Source: Podospora bellae-mahoneyi (taxonomy: Eukaryota > Ascomycota > Sordariomycetes > Sordariales > Podosporaceae). From it: DNA of 64,000 bases. Each line of letters opens with the position of its first letter. Positions within the stretch are counted from its first letter, which is position 1. The stretch is taken from the NCBI RefSeq assembly GCF_035222275.1, contig NC_085882.1, positions 2,549,501 to 2,613,500 on the forward strand, in the 5' to 3' direction. The notes beneath the pieces were generated by a model. The model was not told where the DNA came from. It ran no database searches and was given only the letters and a program-made list of their open reading frames with translations. Shown one piece after another: positions 10,878-20,501 of the stretch. A program made the position numbers and the translations under genes.

Positions 10878-12713
10878 ATGCAACGCAGCTCAAGTAGCCC
10901 CGAACTCTCACCAATATCCTCTGGAGATGGGGCTGCCGACCGGGTCTGGAGGAGGAAACAGCCCCAGCCGGTTGCTGCGATCTTTATCCATGCTGGTGCC
11001 GGTTACCACAGCGTTGCCAATGAACATGTGCATCTCAGTGCATGTAGCGAGTAAGCCCTGTTCGTCCTCGGTCTATGCTCTCACATAGCAGGTATACTGA
11101 TTGTCGAGCATAGAGCGGCCAAGCTGGGCATGAGCTTTCTGAGAGCTGGTGCTTCCGCTACCCAAGCCGTGGAAGCTGCTATCAAATACCTCGAGGACAG
11201 GGAAATCACCAATGCTGGCTTCGGCAGCAACTTGACCATGGACGGCATTGTCGAGTGTGATGCGACTGTGGTAGACCACTTGGGAAGAAGCGGTGCCTGC
11301 GGTGCCGTTCCTGGTATGATGTGCTCACATAGTTACCACGGAGACTTGAACTAACTCGACATAGGAGTGCGAAATCCTATATCTCTAGCCAAGCTTATTC
11401 TTGACGCAAGCAGTCGTCCTCTGTCACTCCGCCGAGTTCCACCAAACATCCTTGTTGGAGAGGGTGCCAGAGAGTTCGGGATAGAACATGGCATGCCCCA
11501 AGTCCCCAACGAGCAACTGGTTTCGAAGAATGCCAAGGACAGATATCTCCGCTGGAACGAGGACCTAAAACGGGCAGAAGCCAAACTGCACCCCTCGAAT
11601 CATTTTTCTGGCAGGACTGCTGAAAGGTCCAGCGCTGGAGACTACGAACAGGCCGCCGACCCTGCTGGGCAGTCGTCGGGGCGAGATCACACCAATGCAA
11701 TCTTGACGGGAACTTGGAATGAAGGTCAACCTGACTCCCCTCATATCCCCGGCACGCCCTTGGGAGAGAATGGATCACCGGCAGGCACTGCGGTTACCAC
11801 TGCGCGGTCGACTCCCAGCAGCTCGTCCAGGTCCTCATCGTACACCCTGCGAACCCCAAATCCTTTGAGCTACGTCAGTGCCGCCTTTCAAGGGCGCTCG
11901 AGGCCATCTCAAAAGCGGCCCAAAGTACGGAAAAGCGTGAGTGATGATGCCGCCGCCTTCCTCACGCCGCTCACAGGGACGAACAAAGCACCATCCCCGG
12001 CCGCTTCGGCACACGACGGTTCGGTAAGCACTGCGGAGAGCGATAGAGGCGATCTCTCTGACGACGGAGAGAAAAAAAAAGAGGAGAAAGGGCCTCTGCC
12101 AATTCTTGCTGGCACCAAACGTAGCCGAGAATTCGGTAGCGGCGATGAGGATTTCGTAACAGACACGGTCGGCGCCATCGCCATTGATAACAGGGGTCAC
12201 ATTGCAGCAGGATCTTCTTCTGGGGGTATTGGAATGAAGCATCGCGGCCGAATTGGGCCTGCTGCCCTCGTCGGCATTGGTACCGCTGTTGTGCCGGAGG
12301 ACCCCGAAGACGAAATGGCGACCTCGGTAGCTGCTGTCACCAGCGGGACAGGCGAACACATGGCCACGTGCATTGCCTCTGCCAAGTGTGCTGAGCGTCT
12401 GTTTCACTGTACCCGGCGCGGACCTAGTGGCCAAGATATCGAAGAGCTGGATGAGTCTGCCCTGATGGAGTCCTTCATTGTCAACGACTTTATGGGGCAT
12501 CCTGGAGTGCGGAACCAGCCCTCGGCTGGAGCGATTGGGGTCATGGCTGTCAAGAAGGACCTGTCGGGAATTTCCTTTTATTTCGCGCACAATACCGACT
12601 CATTTGCCTTGTCGGCGATGGCGGCGACAGACCAACAACCAACATGTACGATGTCCCGGCTGAGTAAAGCTCATGGGGTGGCGCAGGGTGCGAGGAGGAT
12701 GAGGTATGACTGA
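10878..12713 (+). CDS. Threonine aspartase, taspase-1 type (asparaginase_2 family)
   Basis: Exons 10878-11050, 11114-11313 and 11365-12713 encode 573 aa. Taspase 1 is an N-terminal-nucleophile hydrolase made as a proenzyme that cleaves itself before a threonine and then cuts protein substrates after aspartate. The family signatures are present: FIHAGAGYHS near residue 40, NAGFGSNLT, ECDATVVD, GAVPGVRNP and LVGEGA. The autocleavage and nucleophile site is FVTDTVGAIAID with Thr392 (codon 12165-12167), followed by SSGGIGMKHRGRIGPAA. Between about residues 195 and 385 there is a long Ser/Pro/Thr-rich insertion, making the alpha part far longer than in animal taspase (420 aa in total). The acceptor at 11113 was chosen because other AG sites give a stop. 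The cellular substrate is unknown in fungi. A glycosylasparaginase role is less likely, since the nucleophile context is the DTVGA of taspase. Confidence 0.9.
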
Positions 12714-13252
12714 TTGGGGAGTTTTCGTTTGCATAAACGCAAGAAGCTGTTGTCGAGATGGAAGAGGGTACCTATTTTGCATTCCCGTTGGAAAGGCATA
12801 GCATAGATAAATCATGGCGATGGATGGGATACGGTAGCTAGACTGTCATTGCAAGGGCGGCCATGTCCAGAGAGTCTTGTAGACAGGAGTCTTTAAAATA
12901 AAAGGATATCGAAGCTCTTTCAATTTTGGATTGTGCAGGTGATACTCCGTGATGACATTCATTCAGTACTCCCTACATAACTCGCCATCGTTAGATACCT
13001 GCGAGCCAACAAACAACCACGGCTCATACTAGTACAACAGATACATAAAGAACACATCTTGGTCCCCTTTCTTATTTAGACCAGGTATGCCCCTTCCATC
13101 TCTTGAGATTATCGAGATAAAGAATAAGCCGAAATAACGACACACCCTGCTATAACCATGTCTACCTATGCTCTGTTTGCATTTTCATCTCATGATAATA
13201 CACACCTTTGCTTTCCAATTTTTTTTAAAAAAAAATCATTACCACCGTCCCA
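12714..13252. other. Convergent 3' region between taspase-type gene and ABC transporter
   Basis: About 540 bp of AT-rich sequence holding the 3' ends of both flanking genes. Nothing else supportable is seen. Confidence 0.4.
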
Positions 13253-15501
13253 CTAAAGCTCACTCAACTCCCTCACCCTCCTCTCCAACTCAGGCACCTG
13301 CCTCAGCAGCACCTCCAAATCCTCCTTCTCATCCTCCAGCTTCATTCTTTTGTCCGCATCCAGCCTCGTAAAGACAAAGTGCCCCTGCCCGTCAAACTGC
13401 AAAATGTGCGTGTGGTACTTCCACAAGCTCCTCCGATGACTCACCGTCATGAGCGTGATCCCCAGCGCCTTGGCATTGTCGTACATGACCTTTTCCGTGT
13501 CGAGCGTCACTGAGCTGGTACACTCATCCAAAATAGCATATTTAGGGCGGTGGTAAAACAGCCTGGCCATTGCCACCCTCTGCTGTAGCCCGCCAGACAA
13601 GACGTCACGCCACTCGGCTTCCGCGTCCCAGCCTTCGGGGTAGAGGTCGATCAGGTGTTCCAGAGATAGAATTTTCAGGATGGACAAGAGATCGGAGTCG
13701 GTCACGCCTTTGGAGCGCATGGTGCGGAGGCCGTCGGGGTAGATGATTTGTTGGCGGAGGGAGCCGCGGGAGAGGTAAGGGCGTTGGGGGATGTAAAAGA
13801 TGTCTGTGAAGGGGGGTTTGTGGACTGTCCCGCCGTATACGGGCCATAACCCGCCGAGGATGCGGAAGAGGGAGGATTTGCCGCAGCCGTTGGGGCCGAC
13901 GACCAACAGGTGGTCGCCCGGGGTGAGTTTGAATGTTAGGGCTGGGACGAGGACGTCGCCGTTGGGGGAGATGATGGGTCTGAAAAGGTTAATGAGGGGG
14001 ACGAAAAGAAAAGGGTGTGGGGGGGGACTTACACATCGATAAACTCAATGTTGCTGCTCTCAACAACCTTGCCTCTTCCCTTGAGGACAGCCTCGTTGTT
14101 TTCGGTGCCCGAGCTAGACACAAGCTTCTTCTCAAAGTGCCCCGCCTGAATATCATCCATGACTTCCAACAGCGACGACACACGGGAGGTGTAACCCGCC
14201 AACTCCATGATTTCCCTGTAGGAGAACATGATGCGCCCAAAGGCATCCGACGCCGACAGCAACATGCGACGGTTGGTCACAAAGGTCTCAGTCCTGTCAC
14301 CCATGTTCATCGTCACTTGGCCAGGGAGCTTCACAAAGACAGGAACACTGCACAGCAGCAACCCGAGCGCGCCCCAAAAGTACTTGATGACAAAGTCCTC
14401 CATGAAGCCGTGGTAGAATCGGCGGCGGAGAATGTAGTTGACGTGCTTGATGAGGGTGAAGTAGCCCTTGTCGAGGGTGTCCTTTTCGGCTTCGTGACCG
14501 GCGTACAGGGCGACTTCCTCGCTGTGGTCTATTAATCTCGAGTGCTGGAAGCGGAACTCGCCTTCGAGTCTGGCTTCGTCGGCCACGTATTTCCCGAATG
14601 GGGGTGTCAACGCACGCATGACGTGCGCTGAGAGCTGGACGAGAAGAGACATAAAGACGACGCCTTCTCCGCCGACAGATTTCGAGAGGGAGAATGTGTA
14701 GATTGTCTGGTCGTGTTAGTCATGTTTACCTTGTATGCAGGCAAATAGGGGGCATACCATGTCGAGAAGGGGCTTGGCCAAGTTGCTGTACAGCTCGGCC
14801 AAACTATTCGAGAACTTGGCCACATCGACAGCGATAAGCTGATCTGGGTTCTTGATCCGATCATCAAGCGCAGAAATACCATAAAAGGTCAGCTGCGAGA
14901 GGTACTTGTCATGGATGAACTGCGTCAAGCGTGTCCTGTACCGCAGTGAAAGCTCAGCTTGATGGTACGACAACATCGAGTTGGTAAACGTCGCCGGTAC
15001 AGCAATCAACATCCACCACACAATGCGCATCAAGAACTCCCTTCCGTTGCCCTTCACCAGAGCCTTGACGATCGCACCATCCATCGCCGCCACCTTCAAG
15101 CTGATGAGCGTCCGCATCACCAAGAAGAAACTGTGGCTGATCAACAGCCTCGTCTCTTTGCTCCTCCATCCTGGCACCACAATCTTCAACAACCTTAGCA
15201 ACGAGCGGAAGAACTCCCGGTTCAATTCCACCTTCTTCTTTGTCACCACTCCATCTGCAGTCGATGTTGTACCAGACTTCTCGGCGCGCTTTGTCGCCTC
15301 TCGTACCGAGGCAGCCTTTTGCTCCTGGATAGCATGTCGCACCCTGTTTATGAGGGCGACAAAGAGTGTGATGTAGACGGCGCGAGATATACGGGTGCGG
15401 TTTTGGAGGTACATGGACGTCAACTGGCTAACGATGCCACGAATTGTTCGGTCTCGAGCGGCCGCGCTATTGGTGCTCGGCTTCGACATTGTCGGCGCCA
15501 T
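13253..15501 (-). CDS. Peroxisomal ABC half-transporter (ABCD; Pxa1/Pxa2 type)
   Basis: Exons (complement) 14758-15501, 14033-14706 and 13253-13979 encode 714 aa. ABCD half-transporters dimerise in the peroxisomal membrane and import long-chain fatty acids or their CoA esters for beta-oxidation. The order is an N-terminal membrane domain (about residues 45-420) with the ABCD loop motif [13 protein letters not shown], then one nucleotide-binding domain. That domain has Walker A GPNGCGKS, signature [14 protein letters not shown], Walker [10 protein letters not shown] and an H-loop in TVSHR. The C-terminus is a charged helix. The start MAPTMSKPS is the first ATG in frame; an upstream frame extension begins only with TTG. 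Introns are 51 and 53 nt. The single-NBD length near 700 aa fits the Pxa2-like half better than the longer Pxa1, but that split is inference. It shares its upstream region with the ER-type membrane protein. Confidence 0.92.
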
Positions 15502-16142
15502 TTCGGGCGACGGCGACGGTGGTGGGAAGGCAGGAGTGAGGAGGTCGGGAATAACAATCACGAGTGCGCTGTGGCGGTCATTGGGGATCAAAGGGGGGGT
15601 GTTCTATAAGCCAGCCGTTGGGAGGGGGGACTTGGTTGAAGGAGAACAAAAGACGCGAGTGGGTCTCAGAAACGGACTCGACTCGTAGGTCTCGTAGGTA
15701 ATCCTCAAACCGCGTCGGGTATTTTCGAACAGACTCTTGTGATTATTTAGCAATGGTGGTCAAACCCGAGAGACGAAACTCTCTGATGTTCACGGGCTTT
15801 TGCTTGTGGTTCTTGGTCTGGCGCTATCCTCGTGCTGGCGCGGTTCCATTTTCCTCGGTCCTTGCGTCACCCACTTGCTGGAACGGGCAGGCAGTCCGGG
15901 TTATGCTGGCGAGTGGTCGCTGAAGAACCGGCATGTGATTCTCTATTCCGTCTTTATGATTGGCTGTTTGAACCCCCACACTTCTTGGTTTGGCTCAAAA
16001 CCCGGGGAAGAAGAAACTGGGGTAAAAAAATGGACCCGCCCTCGTTTAACCCCAACTCCCAAGAAACACGTGCTCTCCGGCAACCCTGACCCGACAGTCG
16101 TCTCATCAAGCACTTTAACACCACCATGAGACTTGTCCAAAA
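15502..16142. promoter_or_regulatory. Divergent promoter between the ABC transporter and the ER membrane protein
   Basis: A 641-bp head-to-head interval. No coding potential was supported in it. Confidence 0.4.
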
Positions 16143-16934
16143 ATGAAGCCATTCACACTCCTTCTCACCACCTTCTCTCTTTTTGTCTCTCCCATCTCGG
16201 CAAACACAGAGAAGACGATATTCATTGCTCCTCCAGCTGTCGACCTCCCAATCAGCGACCAAACCATCGCCACCATCCTCACTTCTCTCAACCGCCTCAC
16301 CCCCCTTTCCACCAACCAATCCACCCTCCGCACCCTCATCCCGGTATCCTTCCCCACAACCTCCCACCCAACCGGGACAGAATCATGGTACCTCCTCCAC
16401 GAACTCACCCCCGCCCAACGCTACGAAGTGCGAATCTGCTGGGCAGCGACTGTAATCCCCCCACCCCTTATCCCCCCTTACATCCCCCCTTACATCCCCC
16501 CTCACTCACTAACAAAGCCCCCCCAGCAACCAACCTCCTTCGACCTTCAAACCTTCCCCATCACCGAGATCCCCTCTCTCCCCTCCTTAACCTCCTACCT
16601 TAATCCCCTATCCCCATCATCATCACCCCCCAAGGACTTAAACAACCCCCCTACTCGGTCCTCCCTCCTCCTCCTCCGCCTCCTCGCCAAAGCAGACTTC
16701 TACACCACCAACCAAACCCTCATGTCTAACCCACCCCCCGTAGCAGCAGACCTCATCCTCGACCCTTTCCTCCTCAACCTCCTCCCCCGCTCGCTAGCCC
16801 CAACAGCAGGGTACATCATCTTGGTAGCCATAACAAGCTGGTTCCTGGCACGAGGCGTGAGCAGGGCTCTTTCGTCGCTCATCATCGACAGCAACGACCG
16901 TCAACTCACCAAGGACGAAAAAAAGACACAGTGA
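16143..16934 (+). CDS. Type I membrane protein with ER-retrieval-like KKXX tail, function unknown
   Basis: Exons 16143-16451 and 16527-16934 give 238 aa. The N-terminus MKPFTLLLTTFSLFVSPISA is a signal peptide. A luminal domain follows, including RYEVRICWAATQPTSFDLQTF across the splice. A single hydrophobic segment (AGYIILVAITSWFLA) lies near the C-terminus, and a short basic tail ends in KKTQ, which satisfies the dilysine KKXX rule for COPI-mediated ER retrieval. The luminal part has NQS/NQT sequons. The 75-nt intron has donor GTAATC and acceptor CCCCAG with a CTAAC branch; it is a multiple of three and contains no in-frame stop, so the gene also reads as one frame of 263 aa. I splice it because the intron translation is a Pro/Ile-rich repeat and the spliced product is continuous domain-like sequence. 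The family was not identified; an ER or early secretory role is inferred from topology and tail. Confidence 0.75.
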   Translation: MKPFTLLLTTFSLFVSPISANTEKTIFIAPPAVDLPISDQTIATILTSLNRLTPLSTNQSTLRTLIPVSFPTTSHPTGTESWYLLHELTPAQRYEVRICWAATVIPPPLIPPYIPPYIPPHSLTKPPQQPTSFDLQTFPITEIPSLPSLTSYLNPLSPSSSPPKDLNNPPTRSSLLLLRLLAKADFYTTNQTLMSNPPPVAADLILDPFLLNLLPRSLAPTAGYIILVAITSWFLARGVSRALSSLIIDSNDRQLTKDEKKTQ

Positions 16935-17537
16935 TTGTTTGTGTCCAGTACTGTCTAAACGTAAAAACAAGACACATAGTTAACCCACCCTAATGGTAAT
17001 TCAATTTCTACCATCACAAAAAAAAGACCATAACATCTCGTCATCATACATCTTCGAACTTCGTATCCGGTCTTGACGGACTCACTCAACATAGACACGT
17101 CAACTCGACTGAAGTACCTATCCTCTACCATCAGAAAGCCATACACAAATACCCCACATACCTCCCAAACCACTTTGCCAAAATATTTATACCCCAAATC
17201 AATCATCTACAAAACCGATCATACAACCAAAGCCAACCACACCGACATGGAAAAGAAATGGGCAAACGAAACAAAAGGCAAAGCATTACGCTATGATAAC
17301 ATTCAAAAATCTAAGAGTTCTTTGATATAAACAAAAGCAAAGAGTCATGTAAATAGTCTCGGTTTCTTGCTTTTCCCACCTCCTCATTAGAATCCTCATC
17401 ACTCTTCGTCTCCTTTTCCAGTTACCAAAGGGCCGCCCCTTCTACCGTGTCAGCCCCTGAGTTCACCAAGGAAAAAAAAAAAAGATTCTTATCACGGCTT
17501 ACCAGCACGACTCTGCGTTTCGACACACATCTCCGCC
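16935..17537. other. Convergent 3' region between the ER-type gene and the WW-domain gene
   Basis: About 600 bp of AT-rich sequence. It holds the 3' flanks of both genes, and nothing else is supported. Confidence 0.4.
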
Positions 17538-18838
17538 CTAATACTGTCCAGGATAGCCACCACCCTGAGAATACTGGTGTCCTCCATACGGTGGCTGCTG
17601 GCCGTAACCTCCTCCCTGTGGTGGTGGTGCGCCATACGGTGGCTGACCATATGAGCTTGCAGCCCCCGCTCCATAGTGTGGCTGGCCGTAGGATGGCTGA
17701 CTTGGTGGGGGTGCATAGCTGGGCTGGCCGCTGGGCGAACCGTAAGAGTGTTGGCCGCCGTAGCTTTGACTGTGCGCTTGACCATGGCCGGGTCCGGCGC
17801 CATAAGAAGAGGACTGGTAGCCGCCGCCAGAAGACTGCTGTCCGTATGGTGCGGTGTGGGACTGGCTAGACTGCCCGTAAGACTGACTTGAGCCTTGATG
17901 GTGTGTTTGTGAGCTTGACTGGTAGGATGAAGATGAGCCACCGCCGTGGACCGAGGTCGAGGATCCCGGCTGCGAGGGAGGTTGGTATGATGTGGGAGGG
18001 GCCGAACCGCTGTAGGTCGTAGCACCCGAGTTGGAGTATCCAAAGTTGTTGCCCTGTGAGTCAATTAGCTGCCGCTCGAGACATCTCAGCATCCGGACCA
18101 ACATACCGAGCTCTGCTTGTTGCCAAAGAGACCAGCAACACCTCCGATCACCCCTCCAAGACCTCCAGCACCGTGTCCGGACGACGACTGACCGCTGAAG
18201 TTGTTCGAGGGCGAAGACGAAGGCTTGCTTCCAGAGGAGAATATGCCAGACACGAGCTGGGACGCGACCTTGCCACCGAGCCCGCCGCTGCCGCCGCCGC
18301 CTCCGGAGCTGCCACCCGCCAGTCCGCTGAGAACAGCACCAGCAAGCCCACCTCCTCCACTGCTGCCACCGCCCTGCTTTCCGCCGCTGATCGTGTTCAA
18401 GAGGAAAGACTATCCACCAACGAAAGCAAACATTAGCAAGTCGTTCTTGGCCCCTTCCACAAAAGATCCTCTGCCCGCTAAACTTACACCAAGGCCCCTG
18501 TCACTCTGTCCTCCACCGCCGACACCTCGTGTGCCATCCTCTCTCGGGTTCACCGGCTCGAGACGTCCGTCGGGGTATCTAGCTGTCTGGGAGCCGTCGG
18601 GGTGCGTCACGATTTCGGCGCTAGGGTGAGGTACGCCGTAGGGGTGATCGGAGCGGGCAGCGGGAGTGTTGCCAAAGGGAACGGGCTCGGTCGGGAGATC
18701 CCATTGCGAGACTCCAGTCGAGAGCTGCACATAGTAGTACTTCTTGCTGGCAGCATCCCACTGGGCAATCCAGCCCGAGGGGAGAGGAGGCGGCGCATAG
18801 GTTGGCCCGTCGCTGCCGGGTGATCCGGGGCCTGCCAT
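17538..18838 (-). CDS. WW-domain protein with Gly-rich middle and prion-like Tyr/Gln/Gly tail
   Basis: Exons (complement) 18488-18838, 18107-18409 and 17538-18053 encode 389 aa. One WW domain sits near residues 19-51 (PSGWIAQWD through GVSQWDLP), with both signature Trp residues and a YYY core, so it should bind proline-rich ligands. Residues about 60-115 are polar. Exon 2 encodes a Gly/Ser-rich low-complexity segment. Exon 3 encodes a tail of repeated SYGQ, QPSY, GGGYGQ and QSYG units, typical of prion-like phase-separating regions in RNA-binding and membrane-trafficking proteins. No RNA-recognition domain is present. Splice phases agree (LG|SFLLNT and QSS|GNNFG). Introns are 78 and 53 nt. 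The partner and process are unknown. Confidence 0.85.
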
Positions 18839-20482
18839 GTCTGGAAGGGGCGCGAGAAAGAAACTCTTCGATCTGCTGGAGCTACGAGAATTGGGTTCTG
18901 GTGTTGTGCTTCGGCGTTTGCCTCGTCAATCGCGCGCAAATAATGGAGGGGTTGGTTGAGGGTGGAAGCTTAGGTGCTCGGTCGTTGAGAGCAAGATTTC
19001 GCAGGGAAGGGTGTGGGTGTGAGAAAGTAAAAAGCCAAAACTCGTGAGGAAATCAACCCTCGAGGTCTGTGTTGCCTGACAATCAAGGGTGCAAGTGGTC
19101 GAACGGATTTTGGAGGAGGGAAAAGGAACCAAGCAAGCAAGCTGAGCTGAGTGAGAATGCTGAGTGGGAGATGCGCAGCGGGGCAGATGCGACCGCTCGC
19201 TCTATCTAGCTTGCGCTTGCGCAGGGCGTCTAATGGAGGGGGAGGGGGGCGGGGCAAATCGCAACCTTGACTTCGACCAAACAACGTCTTGATTTTTGTT
19301 GCTGACGACTGTGACGACGGCCGAGATCATCACCACCATACATACATATATAAAAATCCCAGAGAAGGGGCGGAAGGAAGTAGTGTGCAGAGGGAGCCAG
19401 CCGTTTCCACCACCGGGCATTATCAGTGCACCGTAGCTAGCCTCTTCTCAGCTCAATGAGAAGGAAGGCCTTGCGAATTCCGTCATCTTCAACAACCGCA
19501 AAGGTGACCCAAACAACAGGATGTCTTTGTGACAATGCCACCGATAAAATCCAGACGACGTCAGCTTTTGGAGAATGCCATCGAAAGCTGATAACTTCCA
19601 GCACTCACGCTCACTACTACCCACCTCACCACTGAGTGATCACATACCTCTCAACAACCAAAATTCCAAAGCATGGCCTCTGCCTCAACTACCGTCATCC
19701 TCCAATTTCCCTTTTCATTTTTCACAATGAAATCTCCAGCTCACCACCAATCCCCCGAACCACCTCAGCCACAACGAATGGCGCGTCCCCTCAACAAGGG
19801 CACAAAACTCCGGGAGGCAGCCAGCACCAATCCTCACTTTACTTCCCCACACATTGCATCTACCTTCCTTCGAACTTAAATCACAATTCTATCCATAAAA
19901 CATCAATCGACTTTCCCTTTTAATACCTCAAAGCAACCCTCTACCGTTTCAATATTGACGCCACAATTTGCTGGACGCTTCTGCATCTGACTTACCTAAA
20001 CTACCTGTCGAGAATGACCTATTAGGTTGTTTCTATTCTTAACTCACCCCATGGAACCTAGAAAAGATTACCCGAGTCAAATGCAAAAGCAACTAAATGT
20101 CAAGTAAAACTGTAAAAGAGAGCACTCGAATCAAAATGTGAACACGCCAGAACCTCACATAGACACTTGCATGTATCACAGACCAGTAGCAATCTAGCGA
20201 AACAATGCTCGTTCGAATGTTGTTGAATGCCAATCGTGCTCCGTCAAAGGTACCTAGTAATGATAAACCATTCATCTAGGTACTTCTGGTCCGCCGCATC
20301 TCTCTAGGCTCATGTGTTCTGCTCAATACTCCAACCCCAAAACTCCTGTTAAAACGACTCCTCCCATCGGTGTTGAACCTCATCTTCAAATCTTCGCAAT
20401 GCTCTCTCTAAAACCTTCTAAACACATTCCCATCGATATCTATTCCAAACAACTACCTCTCAAGAACTATACCCAATACCTC
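18839..20482. other. WW-gene promoter and GDE1 3' flank
   Basis: About 1.6 kb with no supported gene. The left part is the upstream region of the minus-strand WW gene. The right part is the 3' flank of GDE1 and carries a 23-bp tandem duplication at its edge. A 68-codon frame beginning at 19673 has no recognisable features and is not called. Confidence 0.4.
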
Positions 20483-20501
20483 TCAAGAACTATACCCAAT
20501 A
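20456..20501. repeat. Perfect 23-bp tandem duplication spanning the GDE1 stop codon
   Basis: Two identical adjacent copies, 20456-20478 and 20479-20501, of a unit that begins CCTCTCAAGAACTATACCC. On the coding (minus) strand the first copy contains the last codons (IGYSS) and the stop of GDE1. The second copy lies in the 3' untranslated region. The duplication therefore does not change the protein. Confidence 0.9.
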
